Assembly (NCBI GenBank): GCA_015039365.1
Contig: WION01000157.1
Span: 55,045-119,044, forward strand
Source of the DNA: Amanita rubescens
Taxonomy: Eukaryota; Basidiomycota; Agaricomycetes; Agaricales; Amanitaceae
Length of the DNA: 64,000 nt
Reading direction: 5' to 3'
Every line of letters starts with the position of its first letter. Position 1 is the stretch's first letter. Below are positions 30,296 through 38,579 of the stretch, in pieces. A program made the position numbers and the translations under genes. Under the pieces are notes generated by a model that was not told the DNA's origin, did not search any database, and worked only from the letters and a program-made list of their open reading frames with translations.

Positions 30296-30364
30296 GATGG
30301 AAGTTTGGAAAGAAGTTCAACGCGAGTTGGACTTTGTGATGAAATCGGTCACGCACCTGTCAAT
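30296..30364. promoter_or_regulatory. Short divergent promoter region
   Basis: Only 69 bases lie between the ATG codons of the minus-strand DUF6532-like gene and the plus-strand transposase, so the two genes of the transposon probably share a bidirectional promoter. No TATA box is evident. Confidence 0.4.
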
Positions 30365-30492
30365 ATGCCTCCCCTCCGTCGCAAACAATTCCATCCGCAA
30401 AATATCCCATGTCATAATGGGTGCGGCAAGTTTTTTTTGAGTACTTCAGGCATGAAGTGCCATCTGAACACTTGTAAACGAGTACCGCAACC
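30365..30492 (+). CDS. Plavaka-type transposase, first part of exon 1 (zinc finger)
   Basis: ATG at 30365. It encodes a Cys/His-rich N-terminus, IPCHNGCGKFF...GMKCHLNTCKR, a zinc-finger-like module (C-x3-C-x12-H-x4-C or similar), then PQ-. The frame is cut after CCGCAACC by the copia element. Joining 30492 to 38585 keeps the frame without any change. Interrupted gene; see 38580-41822. Confidence 0.75.
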
Positions 30493-30899
30493 TGTTAAAT
30501 ATAGAATTATATTTATAGAATGATTAACTACTGATTGACTACAATCAATGATACTCATATCGCTCACGTCATCCTTTATGTATGACATAGAGATGACATC
30601 ATAATGACTTCATTATGATATCATGGTGACATCATGATAGACTCATGATCACACCTTATGGTGTGCTTAGCACGCCATATCTTCTCATCTATACTATACG
30701 CTTACACATATGTAGATACATATTTGTTCTCTCTTAGTATATAAACCTGTCCTGTATCGTAGAATAGGACAATCCATTCTCTTCCTCTTACTATCACTAC
30801 AACGCCGAAGGGTAGTGCTAAGATCATATCGCAATAGGTAAGCTATTGCACCTGCTCATGCTGTGGACACGCTCTCGCGTAGACCTGTCTTCTTCGTCA
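30493..30899 (+). repeat. 5' LTR of the copia element
   Basis: 407 bases; matches 38173-38579 almost or fully by eye. A TATATAA-like box (AGTATATAAACC, near 30738) is a likely promoter element. Confidence 0.95.
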
Positions 30900-30911
30900 G
30901 GTTATGGGCCC
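30900..30911 (+). promoter_or_regulatory. Copia primer-binding site (initiator Met tRNA type)
   Basis: GGTTATGGGCCC directly follows the LTR. This is the complement of the anticodon stem-loop of initiator Met tRNA (GGGCCCATAACC), the same internal-tRNA-fragment priming known for Drosophila copia. Confidence 0.8.
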
Positions 30912-31155
30912 CGCCGTCGATATTGCCAGGACCCACATCGCCGCTCGCTTGCTCGTCATCCGACATGATGTCCCACTGGTATAGTATCGCAGCGAGCCTG
31001 ATATGGTCTTATCATCTTGATATAACTAATCCTTGATATGGCATATGTGCTAATGACATGCGCCCGGACCCTAGGGCTTTAGGGGGATCTCCTTGACACC
31101 CAGGGATAAGGGTACAACCTACGTTTCTCGACGCTGGCATGGCAACGTCGGCCCC

Positions 31156-31180
31156 CACAGAGTTATACTTGCCCTCTGTG
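31156..31180 (+). ncRNA. Copia leader stem-loop with covarying stem
   Basis: CACAGAG (31156-31162) pairs with CTCTGTG (31174-31180) around an 11-base loop. The corresponding stem in the truncated copy (17840-17867) is CATGGTG/CACCATG. Conserved flanks with a swapped stem point to selection on RNA structure, for example for packaging, dimerisation or translation control. Confidence 0.65.
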
Positions 31181-31797
31181 ATGTGACTGGGGTATTCATG
31201 CACGATATAACATCATAAGCCCCTAGAGGCTTTATAATACAATATGGCTCGTATATAGAAACTTCTAGTATAAAGGACGTGCTGACACCTCATTGTGGGT
31301 GGTACACGCAGTCTATTAAGGATGCGCCCTTAGGGACTCCTTTAGTCGGAATGATCGTTAGGATCATTCTAAGTTTGGGCTCTATGGTGATCCCATAATC
31401 CCATTTAGAAGTTTCATATTGATTACCGGTCGTGCTTACATAATGGTCTGGGGGGTTTATGGACCAGACATTATTTCTATTTACAATCGCAACGGGTAAA
31501 ACCGTGGTTCGCCCAAGAAGCGCTTGAGCCAGCGATTGATTTTGCATGTCATTTACAGCATTCAGGGATGATCCGAGCTTTCAAGACCGAGTGGACCTGT
31601 GGACCTGAGCTTTATCTAAGCTTGGCTTGTAACTAAGTTACTCAGGGTCGGTTGGTTTAACCGAATATAGACTGTACTCGTAACCGAGGAACTCTATATA
31701 GTCTGACATTCTAGTCTATGGCACCCTGGTAACTTAATAAAGACGAATTAGACTTTTAGCTTTAATTAAGCTTTAAGCTCATTATATTCTCTTTTAG

Positions 31798-32349
31798 GAA
31801 AGAAAACTGGATTCCGAAACTAGTACTCCGTTACCAGTTTACGAAGCCGAAGGAGAATCATTTCCTCCTGCCCGGAGACTACCTCCTTCTTACGACGCTC
31901 CAATCCCACCGTTTCCCTTAACCTTAGGGAACCGGACTTTTATTGATACACCGGCACCAATCCCATCTTCGTCCCGTTCTAGGACGATAGTTCGTGTTGT
32001 CAATTCTGACACCAGATTCGGTGTCACAACTCGTGGACCTGTCACAATTCACGATCGAAGAAATCACTTCCTAGCCGAACGACTTACAAACGGTCGTACC
32101 TTGCAAGACGAAATAATACATCGTCGTAGACAAGAAGCTATCGAAGAAGGTGTTCCGCCCACCTTAGATCTTTGGATTCCACCCAGGGGCACTTCAGTAG
32201 CCCAACACATAGCAAATAGGCGTACACGCCGTAATCTCGAAAGAGATAACCAAGAGGTCGAAAACCTCGAAAATCAAAGAAACTTCCATTTCTTTTGGCG
32301 TCTTCTAACCGCCTATATCATAATCATCACCTCCGCCTTCCTCGTTTAA
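31798..32349 (+). CDS. Copia leader ORF with C-terminal membrane segment, no ATG
   Basis: Open for 183 codons from the AG of CTCTTTTAG (31789-31797) to TAA at 32347-32349, overlapping no other frame; Gag starts at 32351. The protein is Pro-rich at first (PPARRLPPSYDAPIPPFPL), then a conserved middle (TIVRVVN, GVPPTLDLWIPPRGTS), a charged stretch (RRNLERDNQEVENLENQR), and it ends with a hydrophobic segment LLTAYIIIITSAFLV that could anchor it in a membrane. There is no Met at all. The frame is preserved in the truncated copy at 18485 (one stop aside). It is probably joined to an upstream AUG by splicing, or uses a non-AUG start. I know no family match. Confidence 0.6.
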   Translation, partial: ERKLDSETSTPLPVYEAEGESFPPARRLPPSYDAPIPPFPLTLGNRTFIDTPAPIPSSSRSRTIVRVVNSDTRFGVTTRGPVTIHDRRNHFLAERLTNGRTLQDEIIHRRRQEAIEEGVPPTLDLWIPPRGTSVAQHIANRRTRRNLERDNQEVENLENQRNFHFFWRLLTAYIIIITSAFLV

Positions 32350-32350
32350 C

Positions 32351-33637
32351 ATGTCTAACGACTTGACGATTCCTAGTTCCATTCCCGTTTTGAATGGAAC
32401 TAACTATAAAGAATGGGAACGCATGATGCGTTTCCTATTACAAACAAAGGGACTGTTTCAGTACCTTAAAGATGATTATATTCATCCCCCGCGGATTACT
32501 CCGCTACAACAGTTCTTCATTGATACAGGTGTTCGTGCAGCCATAACTGCACAACCTGCGGTAGCAGCAGTTGCCGCACATGGTGCACATCCAGCAACAC
32601 CTGCAATCCCAGCCGTTGAGGGTGAACCGGCTATCACCCAACAAATGGTTGATGATGCAAAGGCCGTCAAAAAGGCTTTTGAAGATTGGGTCGTCGAGGA
32701 TGATCGCATCCTCGGATCCATAAACATGAAATGTTCTGCTACTATACAGCAGATCAATTCAGAAGTAAATGCCGCCAGAGTTTTATGGCGGAATTTAGCA
32801 AATCAATACGGTGTGACAACGTCTGCCGGTATATATAATGACTTCCAATTAGCCGTTACTTGGAAGTTCCAAGACAAAAAGGATCCCACACAATCCTTAA
32901 ACGACCTCCTCGCCATAATAAACCGCTTATCGTCTAGCGGAATCGTATTGCCTGAAAATGTACAGGCAATGATTGTACTTTCAGCTGTCCCCCGTCATTG
33001 GGACAATTTTGCTGCTGTGGTTCTAGCAACAACAGAACCATCGGATCTTACGATCCAAGGGATACTTCCCTTAATCCAGAATGAGTGGCGCCGAAGGCAC
33101 CCTGAATCTGCCGCGACGGCAAATACGTCGCAACAACAGCAGCAACCATGGCAACAAGTACGTGGTCGAGGACGAGGACGTGCTCGCGGACGTGGCCGCG
33201 GAGCAGGTCGTGGACGTGGGGGGAGGCCTTATTCTAGGCCTCCACAAGGCGCTCAGACACCGGCTTCAAATCCTCCTCCGGCAAATCAAAATTGGCCGGG
33301 TAAAGTTGAGGGCCAAACACGTGGTCCTAACTGGGAGAGGAACCGAGAACGCCGAAAGGCAGATGCAGCCGAGAAGAAGGCTGCCAAAGCCGCAGAACAT
33401 ACTATGAGTTCTGCACATACCGTTGCCCGTATTGGGCCTTATGACATCACTGAGCCAGTTGCCGGCTCCAGCAAAGGCAAACAAAGAGAAAAGGATGAAC
33501 TGGACTTTGAGTCCTATAAATCGAACCGAGGAATGGGGATATCGTCAGACGATATCGACTATAAAAATATGGATATAGATCAGGAAGCTGAACTATATTA
33601 TGACGATTATTACTATGAGGATAACGGCGAACAATGA
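32351..33637 (+). CDS. gag: Copia Gag, RG-rich, without zinc knuckle
   Basis: 428 residues from ATG, one base after the leader ORF stop. The N-terminus has the copia Gag start (SIPVLNGTNYKEWERMMRFLL), followed by the UBN2-type helical domain (VLWRNLANQYG, NDLLAIINRL). It then lacks the usual CCHC knuckle and instead carries an Arg-Gly repeat near residues 270-295 (RGRGRGRARGRGRG-like), a plausible RNA-binding substitute. The C-terminus is acidic with Tyr (YYDDYYYED). It overlaps pol by 38 bases. Confidence 0.9.
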   Translation: MSNDLTIPSSIPVLNGTNYKEWERMMRFLLQTKGLFQYLKDDYIHPPRITPLQQFFIDTGVRAAITAQPAVAAVAAHGAHPATPAIPAVEGEPAITQQMVDDAKAVKKAFEDWVVEDDRILGSINMKCSATIQQINSEVNAARVLWRNLANQYGVTTSAGIYNDFQLAVTWKFQDKKDPTQSLNDLLAIINRLSSSGIVLPENVQAMIVLSAVPRHWDNFAAVVLATTEPSDLTIQGILPLIQNEWRRRHPESAATANTSQQQQQPWQQVRGRGRGRARGRGRGAGRGRGGRPYSRPPQGAQTPASNPPPANQNWPGKVEGQTRGPNWERNRERRKADAAEKKAAKAAEHTMSSAHTVARIGPYDITEPVAGSSKGKQREKDELDFESYKSNRGMGISSDDIDYKNMDIDQEAELYYDDYYYEDNGEQ

Positions 33638-36600
33638 GGCAGCAATGAAAATGGTGTTCCCTAAATTGGGACATCATCGTCGTACTATAAATTCCTTCTT
33701 TGAACAATCTGTACTATATGATAGTATAAATTATAAAGAAAATTTAGACGAAAACTGCCTCGTAAGAGATAAGTCGTGTGACACTGCCATTTATAATGCA
33801 AATATGATTGAACGATCATATAATATTGGTAACATGTTTAAGAAACCTTTTACATGTTTAGCGGTCAATAAAAGAAAATTTAAGGATAAAGTACATCCGA
33901 CATGTCCCTGTCCGGAATGTGTTGAAAAACGTACTGGAGATACACTATGGATGTGTGACTCCGGTGCATCTGACCACTTTACCTTTAGTAGGAAAGACTT
34001 CTCTGAATACAGAGAATTTCCTGCAAATGAAAACCACAGTGTTAAAACTGCTAATGGTTTAGATCGTCTTGAGGGACTTGGCACAGTTATTCTTGAACAC
34101 AAGTTATCCACAGGAGAAGTAACACTCGTAAAGCTCTTCCCTGTCCTCTATATGCCACGGGCAACTGCACGCTTGATTTCAAACGGCAGATTAATCCGAC
34201 AAGGATTAACTTGTAAACAAGATGAAAAGATGGTAGTCTTTTCCTTTACAGACTCGGGTAGAACGTGTATCGAAGGACATTACCTTATGCCCGATGATAC
34301 ATTAGTTTACGCTCGAGGCAGGATTATTATAATGAATCCTACACTGGTTTCTGGTCCTGGTTTAGCCAACAGGAATTCTAAATTAATTCTTGGAAGACCG
34401 ACAAAGAAACCAAACGCAGAGTCTATAGAAAAACTATTAGACTACGAGACCTGGCATAAACGTTTTGGTCATCCATCTAACGAAGTCTTTTCAAAGATAC
34501 CGTTAAATGTTAATGGATGGAAAGAAGTTACACTTCCAGAAGGAAAACTACGTTGTGAAGGTTGTCTAAAAGGCAAAATGAAGGCAAAACCTTATAAACT
34601 GTCTTCGAAGAGAGCGACTCGTCCCTTCGAGTTACTCCATATGGATCTTATGACCGTACCGGCCATATCTTACCACAAATACAAATATATTGGTGTTATC
34701 GTTGACGATTTCACCTCGTATACGTGGATTGGTTTATTAAAAACCAAAGATCAAACTCTAGAATATTTTACCGGATGGTATAATGAGTTTGTAGATCCCA
34801 AACAACCTATTTCTCACCTCCGTTCTGATCGAGGGGGGGAATTTGTAAATAAAGCCTTTGAAGAATTCCTTAAATCTAAAGGAATTAAACATCAACAGAC
34901 AGCTCCTTACACCCCACAACAAAATGGTCGCGTCGAACGCATGAATCAGACTTTGTCAGACAAAGCTGAGGCTATGCGATTAGACGCAGGATGTCCGAAA
35001 TCTTGGTGGGAGTTCTCATTCAGAACGGCTGTGCATGTGTACAACCGCACTCCCCTAAAACGGACTAAATGGAAGACCCCTCTGGAAAATCTTCTTAATA
35101 AAAAACCAGACGTATCATACTTTCGAGTATTTGGATGTGAAGCCTGGGTATTTATCCCTGATCAACGGAGACCGGATAAGCTGTCCGAGAAATCCGTTTT
35201 ATGTACTTTTGTAGGATATGAATCAGGAACCAAAGGCTATAGGTTCATGACGTCGACAAACACACTGGTTATATCCTCCCAGGCTACATTCTTTGAAAAC
35301 AGGTTTCCGCGCAAAGGAAAGACTGCAGATATAATTACTGAAGATCTTGGTCCGATCTGGGAGGCGATTCCTCAAGAGGAACCTAACTGCCCTCCACAAA
35401 ATTTGGATTTAGATGACTTACTCCCAGAGAACCGTAGACGTTCTCCGAGCAGAAGACGCTCACCTGGTTTGAATCGAAGGGGTGCATCTCCTGATAGACA
35501 GCAATCAGACCCTTCTGATGATTCAAATGATGATGATGACGGTGATGAATTTGCCGATCGTCAAAGAGATTTTTTGGATGATAATATCCAAAGGCAAAGG
35601 GAAGAAAGAGAACAAGAAAGACGTGACAATTATCGTAGACAACGCGATGATTGGAAAAGGGGTCAAGGAATTGATAAACAGTCTCGTTTACGAGATCAAT
35701 TCAAACGTCAAATGAGTGATATGTTTAAGAAACGTAAAACTCCTGAACCCTTTAGACGTACTCCCTCTCCACAAATAAAAGAGGAGACTCCTGTTCCTTC
35801 TAGACCTATAACACCGATACCATATGTATCTAGGTCACCTTCGCCTCGTAGTCCTATGGATGAAGATAATCCCTTCTCTTTGAATCAAAGAGATCAAGAT
35901 GAAATAGAAAACCCATTTATGACGGATCGAGAATTTGATCAATTTGAACAACGTCAAAGAGATCGTTTTAGAGAATTTGCTCAGAGACCTAGACCTCCTC
36001 CACCGATCATATCTGATCCAGGTCCACCCTCTGTACAAATAGGTCCTCGCCGTTCTGGTCGTTTTCCAGTTCCAAGGGTACAAAGAGACAACGCATATGG
36101 AGATAAAACTCCTGCACAGATAGAAGCGGAAATTCAGCAAAAGCGAGATGCTTTAAGAGAACAGTTAAAAGATAAAACTCCGAGTTCTTCGACTCAGGAT
36201 CCACCGTCAGCAGACAGGAACCCTGATAGAATGAATGAATCTGCTTCTCTACTTAAAGAAATCTTCGCTTTAAAGTCTGAATTAAAATCTGCGGAACATG
36301 ATCATTTAACTCGAATGATTAATGAATCTGGAAATGAATTCCTTCATTTTCTTCTAAAAGCGGCTGTTCCCCTTGTCGATAATATTCCATATGACTATAG
36401 AGATATATCTAAAATGCGCTCCAGTAATCCTCAATTGTATAAACAATGGAAGATTGCAATGGATGACGAATTTAAATCTCTTCAATCTAGAGATATTTGG
36501 GAGTTGGTTGATCTTCCAAAAGGACGAAACCTAATCAGATGTCGTTGGGTTTTCGACTTAAAAACCGATGGACGCAAAAAAGCTCGCGTCGTAGCTAAAG

Positions 36601-38150
36601 GTTTTAGTCAACGTCCCGGATTAGATTACGACGAAACATTCTCGCCTGTAGCGAGATATGAAACAATCCGAATACTTCTGGCCACATCAGTGCTTGAAAA
36701 CTGGGATATACAAGCCCTAGATGTAAAAACTGCCTTCTTATATGGCGATCTTGATGAAGATATTTACATGGCCCAGCCAGAAGGTTTCGTTGTAAAAGGA
36801 CAAGAATCTAAAGTATATAGGCTGAGGAAAGCCATATATGGATTGAAACAGGCATCATATGCCTGGAATAAACAAGCTGATAAATCGTTGAAATCATTGC
36901 ATTTCGAGCGATGCTTGTCTGATTCTGGCGTTTACGTTCGTAAAGGCAAGAATACTATCACGATATGCATATTGTATGTCGATGATATACTCTTTATGGG
37001 AAATGATGATTCCACCATCGCATCCATTAAAAAGAAATTTATGGAGATGTGGGAATGTCGTGATCTAGGAAAGATCAAAGAGTATTTACGAATCCAAGTC
37101 AATTACAACCGTGATTTAGGATTCTTAGTTATAGATCAAGGTCCTTATGCCTTGAAGGTTGTTAAGCGATTTGGACTTGAAGATTGCAAGTCTGTACGCA
37201 CACCGTTACCTGCTGGGTATGCTCCTATAAAGAATGAAGGAGAATGCACACCACAGGAACGTTCTTATTATCAACAGATAATAGGATCCCTTCTATATCT
37301 AGCCTTAGGAACTAGGCCTGATATAATCTATGCAGTAATTTTGATGTCCCAATTTTCATCAAACCCGTCCCAAGAACACATTCAAAAAGCCTTGTATATA
37401 GTCAAATACATTGCTCATACCTTAAACGTCAAAATCGTTTATAGCGCCAAAGGCAATAATAAATTTAGAGCCTACGCTGACGCTGACTGGGCCGCTGATC
37501 GTAATACACGACGATCTATAAACGGTTATGTCTTAATGTTAGCTGGTGGTGCAGTAGCTTGGACGAGTAGAAAACAAAAGACTGTAGCCTTGTCTTCGAC
37601 TGAAGCAGAATACATATCTTTATCAGATGCTGCAAGACAAATTGCATGGGTTGAAAATCTATTTTACGAAATAGGTGCACCCATTAAAAGCATCTTACTT
37701 AGCGTAGATAACCAAGGCGCTATATTTTGGGCACAAAATCCTGCACAAGAACATCGTTCCAAACACATCGATATTCGCTATCATTTCGTTCGCGAGTTGA
37801 TCGAGACTAAAAAGGTAGTCCTCGAATATATACCAACAAACGAACAGAATGCGGATCTCATGACTAAGAATTTATCCTTTGAAAAGGTCAAATTCTTTAG
37901 AGAACGATTAGGACTTTCCTTAGAAGAGTATCCGACTTCTACAAATGCATTAATCAAAAGACCAGATCGATTAGAGACTGAAGAAATCCGTGATCTGACG
38001 AAATTTATTCTTGATTGGCAAAATCTTGAATTAGATGATATTGATCGTCTATCACACAAGAAGTTGATGGAACTTCTTGATGGTCTTATTGATCAACAAG
38101 AATCGGATATAGATCCCTTCTATGATGAAAACATCATAGACTTTAAATAA
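33600..38150 (+). CDS. pol: Copia Pol polyprotein
   Basis: 1,516 codons from ATG in the +1 frame relative to Gag. Domains in order: protease with MCDSGASDH near residue 120; integrase zinc finger (WHKRFGHPS...CEGCLKGK); integrase core with LLHMDLM, SDRGGEF and the Glu of PYTPQQNGRVERMN; a long charged linker (about 615-940) with RS, Arg/Glu and Pro-rich stretches; reverse transcriptase (FDLKTDGRKKARVVAKGF, DVKTAFLYGDL, YVDD near 1125); RNase H (ADADWAADRNTRRS, SSTEAEY, HRSKHIDIRYHFVRE). Integrase before reverse transcriptase is the Ty1/copia order. There are no stops; it looks functional. Confidence 0.95.
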   Translation: MTIITMRITANNEAAMKMVFPKLGHHRRTINSFFEQSVLYDSINYKENLDENCLVRDKSCDTAIYNANMIERSYNIGNMFKKPFTCLAVNKRKFKDKVHPTCPCPECVEKRTGDTLWMCDSGASDHFTFSRKDFSEYREFPANENHSVKTANGLDRLEGLGTVILEHKLSTGEVTLVKLFPVLYMPRATARLISNGRLIRQGLTCKQDEKMVVFSFTDSGRTCIEGHYLMPDDTLVYARGRIIIMNPTLVSGPGLANRNSKLILGRPTKKPNAESIEKLLDYETWHKRFGHPSNEVFSKIPLNVNGWKEVTLPEGKLRCEGCLKGKMKAKPYKLSSKRATRPFELLHMDLMTVPAISYHKYKYIGVIVDDFTSYTWIGLLKTKDQTLEYFTGWYNEFVDPKQPISHLRSDRGGEFVNKAFEEFLKSKGIKHQQTAPYTPQQNGRVERMNQTLSDKAEAMRLDAGCPKSWWEFSFRTAVHVYNRTPLKRTKWKTPLENLLNKKPDVSYFRVFGCEAWVFIPDQRRPDKLSEKSVLCTFVGYESGTKGYRFMTSTNTLVISSQATFFENRFPRKGKTADIITEDLGPIWEAIPQEEPNCPPQNLDLDDLLPENRRRSPSRRRSPGLNRRGASPDRQQSDPSDDSNDDDDGDEFADRQRDFLDDNIQRQREEREQERRDNYRRQRDDWKRGQGIDKQSRLRDQFKRQMSDMFKKRKTPEPFRRTPSPQIKEETPVPSRPITPIPYVSRSPSPRSPMDEDNPFSLNQRDQDEIENPFMTDREFDQFEQRQRDRFREFAQRPRPPPPIISDPGPPSVQIGPRRSGRFPVPRVQRDNAYGDKTPAQIEAEIQQKRDALREQLKDKTPSSSTQDPPSADRNPDRMNESASLLKEIFALKSELKSAEHDHLTRMINESGNEFLHFLLKAAVPLVDNIPYDYRDISKMRSSNPQLYKQWKIAMDDEFKSLQSRDIWELVDLPKGRNLIRCRWVFDLKTDGRKKARVVAKGFSQRPGLDYDETFSPVARYETIRILLATSVLENWDIQALDVKTAFLYGDLDEDIYMAQPEGFVVKGQESKVYRLRKAIYGLKQASYAWNKQADKSLKSLHFERCLSDSGVYVRKGKNTITICILYVDDILFMGNDDSTIASIKKKFMEMWECRDLGKIKEYLRIQVNYNRDLGFLVIDQGPYALKVVKRFGLEDCKSVRTPLPAGYAPIKNEGECTPQERSYYQQIIGSLLYLALGTRPDIIYAVILMSQFSSNPSQEHIQKALYIVKYIAHTLNVKIVYSAKGNNKFRAYADADWAADRNTRRSINGYVLMLAGGAVAWTSRKQKTVALSSTEAEYISLSDAARQIAWVENLFYEIGAPIKSILLSVDNQGAIFWAQNPAQEHRSKHIDIRYHFVRELIETKKVVLEYIPTNEQNADLMTKNLSFEKVKFFRERLGLSLEEYPTSTNALIKRPDRLETEEIRDLTKFILDWQNLELDDIDRLSHKKLMELLDGLIDQQESDIDPFYDENIIDFK

Positions 38151-38158
38151 AGGATATC

Positions 38159-38170
38159 TAAGCGAAGGGG
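38159..38170 (+). promoter_or_regulatory. Copia polypurine tract
   Basis: AAGCGAAGGGG (about 38160-38170) lies just before the 3' LTR start at 38173. Confidence 0.6.
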
Positions 38171-38172
38171 TG

Positions 38173-38579
38173 TGTTAAATATAGAATTATATTTATAGAA
38201 TGATTAACTACTGATTGACTACAATCAATGATACTCATATCGCTCACGTCATCCTTTATGTATGACATAGAGATGACATCATAATGACTTCATTATGATA
38301 TCATGGTGACATCATGATAGACTCATGATCACACCTTATGGTGTGCTTAGCACGCCATATCTTCTCATCTATACTATACGCTTACACATATGTAGATACA
38401 TATTTGTTCTCTCTTAGTATATAAACCTGTCCTGTATCGTAGAATAGGACAATCCATTCTCTTCCTCTTACTATCACTACAACGCCGAAGGGTAGTGCTA
38501 AGATCATATCGCAATAGGTAAGCTATTGCACCTGCTCATGCTGTGGACACGCTCTCGCGTAGACCTGTCTTCTTCGTCA
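38173..38579 (+). repeat. 3' LTR of the copia element
   Basis: 407 bases, followed by the target duplication CAACC at 38580-38584. Confidence 0.95.

Larger units (their letters stand above)
30493..38579 (+). mobile_element. Intact Ty1/copia retrotransposon, 8,087 bases
   Basis: 407-base LTRs (TGTTAAAT...TCGTCA) at 30493-30899 and 38173-38579. Target duplication CAACC at 30488-30492 and 38580-38584. Internal order: primer-binding site, about 0.9-kb leader with a conserved stem-loop, ATG-less ORF with a C-terminal membrane segment, Gag, Pol (protease, integrase, reverse transcriptase, RNase H). All frames are open, so it looks young and possibly active. It is inserted in exon 1 of the Plavaka-type transposase. 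Confidence 0.95.

Noticed and set aside
31718..31797. A 69-base intron (31729-31797) linking ATGGCACCCTG to the copia leader ORF
   Set aside because: The donor and acceptor look good, but the resulting phase enters a frame that stops soon after; it does not reach the leader ORF frame. Another donor would be needed.
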